Origin: Clostridiales bacterium UBA1738
Lineage (GTDB): Bacteria; Bacillota; Clostridia; UBA1381
Reading direction: 5' to 3'
Assembly: GCA_002315735.1 (NCBI GenBank)
Contig: DCIA01000003.1
Coordinates: 6,802-70,801, forward strand
Length of the DNA stretch: 64,000 nt
In this document: positions 16,805 through 25,715 of the stretch, in pieces
How the letters are laid out: each line of letters begins with the position of its first letter
Position numbering within the stretch: position 1 is the stretch's first letter
Program-made: the position numbers and the translations under genes
The notes under the pieces: generated by a model
Told to the model about the DNA's origin: nothing
The model's database searches: none
What the model saw: the letters and a program-made list of their open reading frames with translations, nothing else

Positions 16805-18073
16805 TCAATTATTCATAAAAACATCGCCAAATTCTGCTCCGAAGGATAATTCATCTTCAATTCTTAAAAGTCTGTTATATTTTGCAACTCTTTCTGTTCT
16901 TGACGGTGCACCTGTTTTTATTTGTCCCGCATTTAATGCAACTGCAATATCTGCAATTTTTGTATCCTCTGTTTCTCCGCTTCTGTGGGAAATTATCGCA
17001 GTATATCCTGATTTTTGTGCCATTTCAACCGCATCTATTGCCTCTGTTAATGTTCCTATTTGATTTACCTTTACTAAAATTGAATTTGCAACGCCTTCTT
17101 TTATTCCCTTTTTAAGTCTTTTTGTATTTGTGACAAACAAATCATCTCCGACTAATTGAATATCCAGTTTATCTGTCAGCATTTTAAATCCTTCAAAATC
17201 GTCCTCACCCATTCCGTCTTCTATTGAGAAAATCGGATATTTATTAACTAAATCTTCCCAATATTTTACCATTTCTTCCTTTGTTTTAACTATACCTGCC
17301 TTTGGAAATTTGTATGTTCCGTCACTTTGAACCCACTCGGAACTTGCCGCATCTATCGCAATTTTAAAATCAACACCCGGTTTATACCCTGCTTTTTCAA
17401 TCGCTTCAATTATTAGTTTTAGTGCCATCTCATCATTTTCAAGGTTAGGTGCAAAACCTCCTTCGTCCCCTACTCCCGTGTTATACCCTTTTTCTTTTAA
17501 AACACTTTTTAAACTATGATAAACCTCTGCACATTGTCTTAATGCAATTTTAAATGCTTTTGCACCAAAAGGTACTATCATAAATTCTTGAATATCTACA
17601 TTATTATCGGCATGAGCACCACCATTTAAAATATTCATCATAGGCATTGGAAGCCTATGAGCATTTACACCACCTAAATATCTAAACAAACTGATATTAA
17701 GTGCTTTTGCAGCAGCAGCAGCACAAGCAAGCGAAACACTTAGTATTGCATTTGCACCAAGTTTTGCTTTATTTTCTGTGTTATCAAGTTTTATAAGTTC
17801 CTTATCTATAAGTCTTTGATTAAAAACGCACATATCTAAAAGCGCATCATTTATAGTTGTGTTAACATTATCAACTGCTTTCAAAACACCTTTTCCTAAA
17901 TATCTTTCCTTGTTACCATCACGAAGTTCAACTGCCTCAAAAATTCCAGTTGATGCACCGGACGGAACAATAGCCGAGCCAATAACGCCGTTTTCTAAAT
18001 ATACTTCTGCCTCAATAGTTGGATTTGCTCTTGAATCAAGCACTTCCCTTGCATATATTTTCTTAATTTTCAT
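16805..18073 (-). CDS. eno: Enolase
   Basis: Enolase converts 2-phosphoglycerate to phosphoenolpyruvate. The 422-residue protein has REVLDSRANPT at the start, SGASTGIFEA, the SIEDGM metal site, LVGDDLFVTN, and SHRSGETED with the C-terminal GAPSRTER. I use ATG 18073, 8 bases after AAGGG; a GTG three codons upstream overlaps the ribosome site. It lies apart from the pgk-tpiA-gpmI operon and transcribes toward the arsR-like gene. Confidence 0.96.
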   Translation of the reverse strand: MKIKKIYAREVLDSRANPTIEAEVYLENGVIGSAIVPSGASTGIFEAVELRDGNKERYLGKGVLKAVDNVNTTINDALLDMCVFNQRLIDKELIKLDNTENKAKLGANAILSVSLACAAAAAKALNISLFRYLGGVNAHRLPMPMMNILNGGAHADNNVDIQEFMIVPFGAKAFKIALRQCAEVYHSLKSVLKEKGYNTGVGDEGGFAPNLENDEMALKLIIEAIEKAGYKPGVDFKIAIDAASSEWVQSDGTYKFPKAGIVKTKEEMVKYWEDLVNKYPIFSIEDGMGEDDFEGFKMLTDKLDIQLVGDDLFVTNTKRLKKGIKEGVANSILVKVNQIGTLTEAIDAVEMAQKSGYTAIISHRSGETEDTKIADIAVALNAGQIKTGAPSRTERVAKYNRLLRIEDELSFGAEFGDVFMNN

Positions 18074-18144
18074 ATATTTCACCCTTTCTTTTTCTATTTT
18101 GTCTAGTTTTTTATGTAATATTACAAAAAAAGTTCCTTTTTTTC

Positions 18145-18173
18145 TTGTAAAATGTTATTTTTTCTGTTATTAT
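18145..18173 (+). promoter_or_regulatory. dnaA promoter
   Basis: TTGTAA (18145-18150) and TATTAT (18168-18173) have a 17-base gap. There are no DnaA boxes around it, unlike many Firmicutes where dnaA is autoregulated by an upstream box cluster. Confidence 0.55.
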
Positions 18174-18217
18174 AGAAATGGAGATTTTTACGAGATTTAT
18201 TTTTTGGGAGGATAAAA

Positions 18218-19543
18218 ATGGATACAAAACAAATTTGGTTTGCTGCTTTGTCATATATCCAAAAAGATATAAATTCTATGGTTGGATTTAATACATATAT
18301 AAAGGATATCACACCTATTTCATATGATGGTGAAAATTTTATAGCAGGTGTTTCAAATTTAATTTGTAAATCTATGATAGAAATACGTTATGTAGATACT
18401 ATAGAAAAAGCGATTTCTAAGATAACTGCAAAACCTTCAAAACTTATTATCGTTTTAAAAGATGAATATAAAAAAGAAGAAGTTAAAGTTAAGGAAACAC
18501 CAAAAACAAATGTAAAATCACATTTAAACCCAAGATATACATTTGATAATTTTATCGTTGGCTCATCAAACGAATTTGCAACAGCGATTGCAATGAGTAC
18601 GGCAAAAAATCCCGGTCAAGAAATGAATAATCCACTATTTTTATATGGTGATTCAGGTCTTGGAAAAACTCACTTAATGCAAGCGATTGGTAATAAAATT
18701 GCAGAAAACTCGCCTGAAAAAAAGGTGGTTTATGTAACAAGTGAGCGTTTTACAAACGAAATGATTGAATCTCTTCATATTAAAGATATGGGTTCATTTA
18801 GACAACTTTACAGAAATGTTGATGTTCTATTAATCGACGATATTCAATTTATCGAAAATAAACAGGGTGTTCAGGAAGAATTTTTCCATACATTTAATGA
18901 ACTTCACCAAAATAATAAGCAGATTGTTTTAACAAGTGACCGTATGCCAAGAGAACTTGTTACTCTTGACCAAAGACTTAAAACTCGTTTTGAGTGGGGG
19001 CTTAGTATTGATATTATAAAGCCTGATTATGAAACAAGAGTTGCAATTCTTAAAAAGAAGGCAGAAAGTCAAAATATTTACATAAACGAAGATGTTTTAT
19101 CATATATTGCTGAAAGAATTGACTCAAATGTTCGTGAACTTGAAGGCGCACTTTTAAAAATCATCTCTTATGCAGGAATGAAACATACAGAAATTTCTAT
19201 TGAAATTGCAGAAATGGTAATAAAATCAATTATTCCCGATGATGGAATTATTAAAATTACACCACAAAAAATAGTTGATTGCGTTTGCTCCTACTATAAT
19301 ATTCAAGAGGACGAACTTTTAGGCAAAACAAAACAAAAAAATGTTGCTTTTCCTCGTCAAATTGCAATGTACCTTTGCAAAACTTTAACAACTATGAACT
19401 TTTCAATGATTGCAAGAGCGCTTGGAAATCGTGACAGAACAACCGTTATGTATGGTGTGGATAAAATTATGATGGCAATTAAAACAGATTCTGTCTTAAA
19501 GGCTGATATAGATGCAATTACAAAGGATATTAATACTATTTAA
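18218..19543 (+). CDS. dnaA: Chromosomal replication initiator DnaA
   Basis: DnaA opens oriC. The 441-residue protein has domain I (1-80), a short linker, an AAA+ domain with Walker A GDSGLGKTH and Walker B LLIDDIQFIE, and a domain IV helix-turn-helix with NRDRTTVMYGVDKI that reads the DnaA box. The start follows TTGGGAGGA. dnaN follows after a 251-base origin-like gap. Confidence 0.98.
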   Translation: MDTKQIWFAALSYIQKDINSMVGFNTYIKDITPISYDGENFIAGVSNLICKSMIEIRYVDTIEKAISKITAKPSKLIIVLKDEYKKEEVKVKETPKTNVKSHLNPRYTFDNFIVGSSNEFATAIAMSTAKNPGQEMNNPLFLYGDSGLGKTHLMQAIGNKIAENSPEKKVVYVTSERFTNEMIESLHIKDMGSFRQLYRNVDVLLIDDIQFIENKQGVQEEFFHTFNELHQNNKQIVLTSDRMPRELVTLDQRLKTRFEWGLSIDIIKPDYETRVAILKKKAESQNIYINEDVLSYIAERIDSNVRELEGALLKIISYAGMKHTEISIEIAEMVIKSIIPDDGIIKITPQKIVDCVCSYYNIQEDELLGKTKQKNVAFPRQIAMYLCKTLTTMNFSMIARALGNRDRTTVMYGVDKIMMAIKTDSVLKADIDAITKDINTI

Positions 19544-19570
19544 TCTATTAACATATAAATATGGAAAATT

Positions 19571-19778
19571 TGTGGATAAAAAAATCAGCATTTTTAATGT
19601 GTTTATAACTTAAATTAATCCACCTATTATTAACACAAAAATTTTAATAATAATTTGGCATAAACACGGGATAAAAAATACCTTTCCACATATTCCCCTT
19701 TTCTACTATTACTACTACTATAAATATATTATATACGTACGTACATATAGTAAAAATTTTAAAAATAAATTATCCACG
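19571..19778 (+). other. oriC: oriC (basal origin unwinding region) between dnaA and dnaN
   Basis: DnaA boxes are TGTGGATAA (19571-19579, perfect, reverse), TGTTTATAA (19600-19608), TTATTAACA (19627-19635), TTTCCACAT (19683-19691) and TTATCCACG (19770-19778). Immediately after the fourth box come a GC patch TTCCCC and the triplet run CTACTATTACTACTACTA (19703-19720). An AT-rich tract with a TACGTACGTA core follows. This is the box, GC patch, DnaA-trio, AT-rich order of Firmicute basal unwinding systems. Confidence 0.85.
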
Positions 19779-19794
19779 AAAGGAAATAAAAAAT

Positions 19795-20928
19795 ATGAAA
19801 CTAATTTGTCATAAACAACAATTATTAAAGATTATTAATACTGTTCAAAAAGCAGTATCAGCAAAATCAATTATGCCTATTTTAGAGTGTATAAAAATAG
19901 ATGCAAAAGCAAATGGTGAACTTACAGTTTTTGGTAATAATCTTGATATTTGTATTGAATATAATGATACTTGTAACATTACTGAGGGCGGAGAAATCGC
20001 AATTTCTTCTAAAATGTTCGGTGAAATTATCCGTAAACTTCCTGATACTGATGTTTTAATTAATGTTAATGAAGAAAATAATATTATGACTATAAAATGT
20101 GATAAATCTGAATTTAATATTCAAGGTTTATCAAGTATTGAATATCCTGCTGTTCCTGAAGTTAAAGAAAATTATAAATTCTCTTTATCACAAAAAGCTT
20201 TAAGAAAAATGATAAGAAAAACTATCTTCTCTGTTTCACAAAATGAAGCAAGAAAGCCTATTTTAACAGGTTCTTTGTTTGAAATTGAAACAGGCGTTTT
20301 ATCAATAGTTTCAACTGACGGATATCGTCTTGCAATTTGCAAAGAAACTGTTGATAGTTCTCTTAATAACTTTAAATTTGTTGTTCCCGGCCTTACACTT
20401 CGTGAAATTTTTAAGGTTTTGGAAGACGATGATGAAAAGATGGTTAATGTTATCGTTTCAGAGCGTCACGCTATGTTTGAATTTGATAATTATAAAATAG
20501 TAACAAGACTTTTAGAAGGTGAATATATAAATTATAAGCCTGTTTTAATGACACCTAATAATATAGTAGTTACTGCAAATACCTCGGCTTTTTCGGAAAG
20601 TTTGGAAAGAGCATCACTTCTTATTAATGATGACATAACAGCAAAAGCTGAAAAAGTTCCTGTAAGACTTAATATCACAACAGATAAAATTGAAATTACT
20701 TGTATCACAGGAAAAGGTAAAGTTCACGATATTGTAGATGTTAGCGCAATTGGAGAAGATATTGAAATAGGATTTAATCATAGATATTTATTAGAAGCCC
20801 TAAGAGCGTCGGAAGAAGATGAAATAAAAATTGAACTTTCAAATCCAAGAAGTTCTTGTTTTATTCGCTCAACAAAAAATGATGATAGCTTCACATTTAT
20901 GATTTTGCCTGTAAGATTATATAACTAA
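19795..20928 (+). CDS. dnaN: DNA polymerase III beta sliding clamp
   Basis: The 377-residue protein starts MKLICHKQQLLKIINTVQKA and has three beta-clamp domains, ending FTFMILPVRL. It is the ring-shaped processivity clamp that loads other replication and repair proteins. The start follows CGAAAGGAAATAAAAAAT. recF, which usually follows dnaN, is absent; an MBL hydrolase starts one base after the stop. Confidence 0.97.
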   Translation: MKLICHKQQLLKIINTVQKAVSAKSIMPILECIKIDAKANGELTVFGNNLDICIEYNDTCNITEGGEIAISSKMFGEIIRKLPDTDVLINVNEENNIMTIKCDKSEFNIQGLSSIEYPAVPEVKENYKFSLSQKALRKMIRKTIFSVSQNEARKPILTGSLFEIETGVLSIVSTDGYRLAICKETVDSSLNNFKFVVPGLTLREIFKVLEDDDEKMVNVIVSERHAMFEFDNYKIVTRLLEGEYINYKPVLMTPNNIVVTANTSAFSESLERASLLINDDITAKAEKVPVRLNITTDKIEITCITGKGKVHDIVDVSAIGEDIEIGFNHRYLLEALRASEEDEIKIELSNPRSSCFIRSTKNDDSFTFMILPVRLYN

Positions 20929-20929
20929 T

Positions 20930-21532
20930 ATGGAAATTAAAACTATTAAAACAATTAATATGGACCAAAATTGCTATCTTATTACCAATAATAATGATGG
21001 AATTTTGATTGATCCGGGAGAGAATACCTTTGAAATTATTAAAAATATAGAAGGTGTTAATGTTAAATATATTTTGCTTACACATTGTCATTTTGACCAT
21101 GTGTATTCTCTTAGTGAAATAAGAGGCAAAAAAATCGTTTGTGGCTCGTCTAATTTAGAAACTAATATAATGAATCCTAAAATATGCTTATTAGACCTTG
21201 GACAGAATTTTAACGGCAAAATAGACATGGTTTTAAAGGATAATGAAACTGTAAATTTAATAGGTCTTGATGTTAAATGTATTTACACACCCGGCCATAC
21301 AAATTGTAGCAGTTGTTATCTTATTGAAAATTCGCTTTTTTCAGGTGATACACTGTTTTTCAAAACTATCGGAAGAGATGATTTTCCGACAGGAAACCAT
21401 AATGAGCTTGAAAATTCAATAAGAAATATTTTATATAAACTGCCAAATAGTACGGTAGTTTTTCCGGGCCACGGCACAAAAACTACAATACAAAATGAAA
21501 AGAATTTTGGTTATTTTAAGGAAGAATTTTAA
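20930..21532 (+). CDS. MBL-fold metal hydrolase (glyoxalase II-like)
   Basis: The 200-residue protein has THCHFDHVYS, the HxHxDH metal motif, then GHTNCSSCY, FSGDTLF and FPGHGTKT. All di-metal ligands of the glyoxalase II-like subgroup are present. The substrate cannot be told from the sequence. It begins right behind dnaN and ends directly before hemZ with no gap, so the three are probably one transcript. Confidence 0.9.
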   Translation: MEIKTIKTINMDQNCYLITNNNDGILIDPGENTFEIIKNIEGVNVKYILLTHCHFDHVYSLSEIRGKKIVCGSSNLETNIMNPKICLLDLGQNFNGKIDMVLKDNETVNLIGLDVKCIYTPGHTNCSSCYLIENSLFSGDTLFFKTIGRDDFPTGNHNELENSIRNILYKLPNSTVVFPGHGTKTTIQNEKNFGYFKEEF

Positions 21533-22972
21533 ATGTTACTTATTCAAAATGGTTATTCTTGCGATTTTGAGATGAATATTTTTATTAATATATTCTTTAA
21601 AAAAAGCGAAGAAGGGACTATAACAACAGATTTTTCACACGAAAATGATTTAATAAAAGTAAATACAAAGATAGAATTTAGTGGAAAAGAATATTTTGGT
21701 GACTTTTCATATTCCTTTAAAAATAGCATAGATGATAAGAAAAAAATTAAAAAGATTTATGGCATTTGTGTTGTAAGAAGTTTTATTGTTGCAGCTAAAA
21801 ATATTAGAAATATTGATATTCCTTGGGGAGTTTTAAGCGGAATAAGACCTGCAAAATATGTAAGAAGCCTAAAAGAAGAAGGAAAAACAGAAGAAGAAAT
21901 TACAAAAATTTTGACCGAAACTTTTGATGTTTCGGAAAAAAAATGTAACCTTGCAAAAAAAGTCGCAAAAAACGAAGAAGAAATTTTAAAAAGAGTTAAG
22001 AATAATTCTGTAAGTTTATATATTGGTATTCCCTTTTGTCCATCAAGATGCCTTTATTGCTCCTTTGTTTCTACCGATATTAAATTAAGCGGCAGATATA
22101 TGGACGAGTTTGTTAATCTTTTAATTAAAGAAATTGAAAAAACGGGCGAAATTTTAAAAGAACTTAAATTTTCAGTTCAAAATATTTATATCGGAGGCGG
22201 AACTCCCACTACATTATCAGAAAATCACTTAAATCGTATTTTTGACGCAATAAAAACCAATATTGACATAAAAAATATAGACGAATTTACATTAGAAGCA
22301 GGACGACCTGATACAATAACAAGGGAAAAATTATTAGCTGCAAAAAATGGAGGAGTTACCAGAATTAGCATAAATCCTCAAACATTAAATGACGAAACAT
22401 TAAAAATTATCGGTAGAAAACACTCGGTAGATGAATTTTACAGAGCATTTGAAATTTCCAAAAGTGTAGGGTTTAACTCAATTAATACCGACCTTATCGC
22501 AGGACTTCCGGGAGAAACACCCGAAATGTTTAAAAAAAGTGTTGACGGGATATTAAAATTAAATCCCGAAAACATCACTATTCATTCTATGTGTGTTAAA
22601 AAATCGGCAGAACTTAATTTTAGCGATTTTACGCTTACGGACAGTGAAAAAATGAATTCGATGCTAAGTTATGCCGAAGAAAAAATTACAGAAAATGGAA
22701 AAGAGCCTTATTATATGTATAGACAAAAAAATATTTCAGGCAATCTTGAAAACGTAGGCTATTCCGATATAGAGCATTTTTCAGCATATAATATTAATAT
22801 TATGGAAGAAATTCAAACAATCATCGCACTTGGTGGCGGTGGAGTTTCAAAAATTGTAAAAAATGGCGAGATTACAAGAATTCCAAACTTTAAAGAGCCA
22901 TACGAATATATAAGAAGATTTGATGAAATTATAGCAAAAAAAGAAGAAGCAAAAAATATTTTAAAATCATAA
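21533..22972 (+). CDS. hemZ: HemZ-like radical SAM coproporphyrinogen III dehydrogenase family protein
   Basis: The 479-residue protein has an N-terminal HemZ-specific part (about 1-155, with GVLSGIRPAKYV) and a radical SAM core. Its cluster motif is C169-x3-C173-x2-C176 (FCPSRCLYC), followed by IYIGGGTPT. HemN/HemZ-type enzymes oxidatively decarboxylate coproporphyrinogen without oxygen, but many homologues in haem-less anaerobes do other radical chemistry, and no other haem gene is here. It follows the MBL gene without a gap. Confidence 0.87.
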   Translation: MLLIQNGYSCDFEMNIFINIFFKKSEEGTITTDFSHENDLIKVNTKIEFSGKEYFGDFSYSFKNSIDDKKKIKKIYGICVVRSFIVAAKNIRNIDIPWGVLSGIRPAKYVRSLKEEGKTEEEITKILTETFDVSEKKCNLAKKVAKNEEEILKRVKNNSVSLYIGIPFCPSRCLYCSFVSTDIKLSGRYMDEFVNLLIKEIEKTGEILKELKFSVQNIYIGGGTPTTLSENHLNRIFDAIKTNIDIKNIDEFTLEAGRPDTITREKLLAAKNGGVTRISINPQTLNDETLKIIGRKHSVDEFYRAFEISKSVGFNSINTDLIAGLPGETPEMFKKSVDGILKLNPENITIHSMCVKKSAELNFSDFTLTDSEKMNSMLSYAEEKITENGKEPYYMYRQKNISGNLENVGYSDIEHFSAYNINIMEEIQTIIALGGGGVSKIVKNGEITRIPNFKEPYEYIRRFDEIIAKKEEAKNILKS

Positions 22973-22988
22973 GAAAGGAAGGATTTTC

Positions 22989-23975
22989 GTGATTTTTGAA
23001 CAGGAAGCACTTAGAAAGATTTTTAACCAATATGATGAAAATAGAATGAGAGCAAGAGTTGAACGTGATAAAAGAGTAGAAAAAATAAACAATAACTATC
23101 CTAAACTTAAAGAAATCGACTCTGAAATTACAAAACTTGGTCTTGAAAATTTTAAAAATATACTAAATAATCCTGAAAAAAGTGCAGAATATAACCTTTC
23201 TTTTGAAGAAAATCTTAAAAATTTAAAGAAGAAGAAAGAAAAATATTTAATTGAAAATAATATTCCAAAAGATTTCGATGAAGTAAAATATACTTGTGAA
23301 AAATGTTTGGACACAGGGTATATTGACAACGAAAAATGTCCGTGTCTTATACAAAAAATCATAGATGTTCACTATGAAATGTCAAATATGAAGAGTATGC
23401 TTCACGATTTTTCAGAGTTTTCCTTTGATTATTACACCGATAAAAAGATTGAAAAATTAGGAATAACCGAAAGAGAAAATATAGAAGATATCTATAATAA
23501 ATCGCTAAATTTTTGCGAGAATGTTAATAGTAAAAACCTACTATTCTACGGCGGTTGTGGTCTTGGAAAAACATTTTTATCTTCTTGTATTGCAAAGAAA
23601 ATGCTAGATAGCGGAAAAAGTGTTGTTTATGAAACTTCTGTTAGCCTTTTTTCTGATTATGAAGACTACAAATTTGGAAAGCGCAACGATAATTTTGATG
23701 AAACTATGGAAATTTTGTATAATGCTGACCTTTTAATTATTGATGACTTGGGTACAGAAGTTTCAAACCCTATATCCTCCCAATTCTTCCTAGATATTAT
23801 AAATAAAAGGGCAGCGCTGTCTAAAAAAGTGATAATAAGCACAAATCTTACAATGGAAGGTATAAGAAAAAAATATACCGACAGACTATTTTCAAGGCTA
23901 TATGAGAGTTTTGAAATACTAAACTTTGTTGGAAATGATGTAAGAATACAAAAATTAATTAACGGGGGAAAATAA
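22989..23975 (+). CDS. DnaC/DnaI-like AAA+ helicase loader
   Basis: The 328-residue protein starts at GTG 22989 behind AAGAAAGGAAGGA. A coiled N-terminal region is followed by a zinc motif (C103xxC106, C117xC119) and an AAA+ domain with Walker A GGCGLGKTF (about 188-196), Walker B LLIIDDLGTE and sensor STNL. This matches DnaI/DnaC proteins that load the replicative helicase. Its place close to dnaA-dnaN fits a role at initiation. The IstB transposition-helper family is related, but there is no transposase nearby. Confidence 0.88.
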   Translation: MIFEQEALRKIFNQYDENRMRARVERDKRVEKINNNYPKLKEIDSEITKLGLENFKNILNNPEKSAEYNLSFEENLKNLKKKKEKYLIENNIPKDFDEVKYTCEKCLDTGYIDNEKCPCLIQKIIDVHYEMSNMKSMLHDFSEFSFDYYTDKKIEKLGITERENIEDIYNKSLNFCENVNSKNLLFYGGCGLGKTFLSSCIAKKMLDSGKSVVYETSVSLFSDYEDYKFGKRNDNFDETMEILYNADLLIIDDLGTEVSNPISSQFFLDIINKRAALSKKVIISTNLTMEGIRKKYTDRLFSRLYESFEILNFVGNDVRIQKLINGGK

Positions 23976-23977
23976 TA

Positions 23978-24751
23978 ATGGCAAATTTACTAAGCCGTGA
24001 TGTTGAAGATACAATATGGTCGGTTTTGACTTCTTTTGGATTTAATGAAGAAGACGAAAAATCACAAAATTTAAGATGTTTTAATCTTGATAAAAAGAAT
24101 GCAAATATACTAAATGGCAGCACACTTTTGGCAAAAGCGGAAACTGTTGCAGCAGTTATCGAAACTGTTTTTGCGATTGGCGAAACTGAATTTAAGGTTA
24201 CAGTATCAAATAAAGAAATTTTTGATATGCTTGTGCTTTTTGGTTTTGAAAACATTTTAAGACTTGAAGAAAATATAAATGATGGTTTTTCAGTTGTTTG
24301 CGACCATACAGAAATTGCGTTTGGAAAATTTTACGATGATAAAAGTACAGCAAGAATTGATATATCAAGTCTTTTGCATACTTCAAAAAATATTGAGGAA
24401 GAAAAAAGTGTGTCAAAAAGTTTAGCTTATGCTGAAATTGATGCGGAAGGGCTTTGCTATGATGTTTGTTATAATCTTCGAGTAAATGGCTGTATTGTGG
24501 AATATTATACAGGCGACAGAAGTATTAAAAAAGCCTGTGAATATGCAGAAAAAGAGGGTCATTCTTGCATTTTAAGATGCTATAAAGACGGAAAATTAGA
24601 GATTAAAGATTTAGTTAAAAATGAGATTACAGAAACAACTGTGCAAGAATTTTTGGGTTATTACGAAGATGATTGTGATGATGAAGAATGTGATTGTGGG
24701 GAGCATCATCACCACGGTGAAGAATGTGATTGCGGACATCACCATCACTAA
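23978..24751 (+). CDS. Unknown protein with a His/Cys/Asp metal-binding tail
   Basis: The 257-residue protein starts 2 bases after the helicase-loader stop. The body has no clear motif. Residues 1-130 faintly recall a class II tRNA-synthetase-like (HisZ/HisRS) fold, and 135-220 (YNLRVNGCIVEYYTG; ACEYAEKEGH) an anticodon-binding-like fold, but this is weak. The last 30 residues hold two copies of EECDCGxHHHH embedded in acidic residues, which should bind Zn, Ni or Cu. The tail is native, since it is followed by a normal stop and intergenic DNA. Confidence 0.7.
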   Translation: MANLLSRDVEDTIWSVLTSFGFNEEDEKSQNLRCFNLDKKNANILNGSTLLAKAETVAAVIETVFAIGETEFKVTVSNKEIFDMLVLFGFENILRLEENINDGFSVVCDHTEIAFGKFYDDKSTARIDISSLLHTSKNIEEEKSVSKSLAYAEIDAEGLCYDVCYNLRVNGCIVEYYTGDRSIKKACEYAEKEGHSCILRCYKDGKLEIKDLVKNEITETTVQEFLGYYEDDCDDEECDCGEHHHHGEECDCGHHHH

Positions 24752-24781
24752 TATAAAAATTTAAAAATTTATAAGGAGGAT

Positions 24782-25639
24782 ATGGCATTGGTAGGCGTAA
24801 TAGATATTGGGTCTAACACGATAAGACTTGTCGTTTATGATAAAAAAAGACATGTTTCAAACAGTGGTCTAAATTCAGATATAATAAGCGATACCGAAAA
24901 TGGTGTTTTATCGGAAAACGGCATAAAAAAACTTATTAATGCTATCTCTTTTCTAAAAGAAAAATCAAACGGTATTAAAATTTTGGCATTTGGAACATAT
25001 GCTATGCGTGTTTTGATAAATAAAGAAGAAGTAAAAAAGCGTGTTTTTGATGCAACCGGTATAAATATTGATATTTTATCAGGAAAACAGGAAGCAGAAT
25101 ATGATTTTTATGGGCTTTTGGATACTATTGATAGTAGCGAAAGCGGAATTGGTGTTGATTTAGGTGGCGGAAGTGCACAGGTGATGATTTTCGATAATGG
25201 GAATATTAAGTCACTAAACTCCTACCCACTTGGCTGCAAACAAATTAAAAACAAATTTGCAAAAGATTTAAAAATAACAGAAAAGGAACATCAAAAAATT
25301 AAGAGTTATGTTGAGTTTAATTTGCAGAATTTGAAAAATAATAAGACAAAAAAAATCTATGTAATGGGCGGAACTGCAAAAACTGCCCTTAAAATTTATA
25401 GTTTTTTAACCTCGGAAAACAGAAATGTAATTGATGTTAAGAAAATTCCTGATATTATTAATTTTATTACCGATACTCCGCCAAAGGCTGTAAACAACAT
25501 TATTAGAAACAGATGCGATAATATTTTGGTTGGGCTAATCATCATGGAAGAGATTGCAAAATTTTTTGGTAGCGAAAAGATACATATTAAAAAATGCGGA
25601 GTTCGTGACGGTTACATATATAAAAACTTTAAAGAATAA
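24782..25639 (+). CDS. Ppx/GppA phosphatase family protein
   Basis: The 285-residue protein has the ASKHA phosphate motifs VIDIGSNTIRL, GVDLGGGSAQV and VMGGTAKTAL. It is a single Ppx/GppA core, so either exopolyphosphatase or pppGpp phosphatase; the short form lacks the C-terminal HD domain. ATG 24782 is only two bases from AGGAGG, whereas TTG 24788 is eight bases away, so the true start may be the TTG. A terminator hairpin follows. Confidence 0.88.
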   Translation: MALVGVIDIGSNTIRLVVYDKKRHVSNSGLNSDIISDTENGVLSENGIKKLINAISFLKEKSNGIKILAFGTYAMRVLINKEEVKKRVFDATGINIDILSGKQEAEYDFYGLLDTIDSSESGIGVDLGGGSAQVMIFDNGNIKSLNSYPLGCKQIKNKFAKDLKITEKEHQKIKSYVEFNLQNLKNNKTKKIYVMGGTAKTALKIYSFLTSENRNVIDVKKIPDIINFITDTPPKAVNNIIRNRCDNILVGLIIMEEIAKFFGSEKIHIKKCGVRDGYIYKNFKE

Positions 25640-25640
25640 A

Positions 25641-25669
25641 ATGACCTTTTTAAAAGGTCATTTTTTATA
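25641..25669 (+). terminator. Terminator of the dnaN-to-ppx block
   Basis: AATGACCTTTT and AAAAGGTCATT followed by TTTTTT. Confidence 0.85.
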
Positions 25670-25678
25670 GAAAATAAA

Positions 25679-25710
25679 AAAATCGGCAGAATATTTTCTG
25701 CCGATTTTAA
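25679..25710 (-). terminator. Terminator of the hydrogenase operon
   Basis: AATCGGCAGAA and TTCTGCCGATT form a stem. A T-run follows on the minus strand. Confidence 0.85.
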
Positions 25711-25715
25711 TTTTA

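Noticed and set aside
22989..23975. Insertion-sequence helper (IstB) reading of the AAA+ gene
   Set aside because: No transposase, inverted repeats or target duplications nearby; the zinc motif and origin location fit a helicase loader better.
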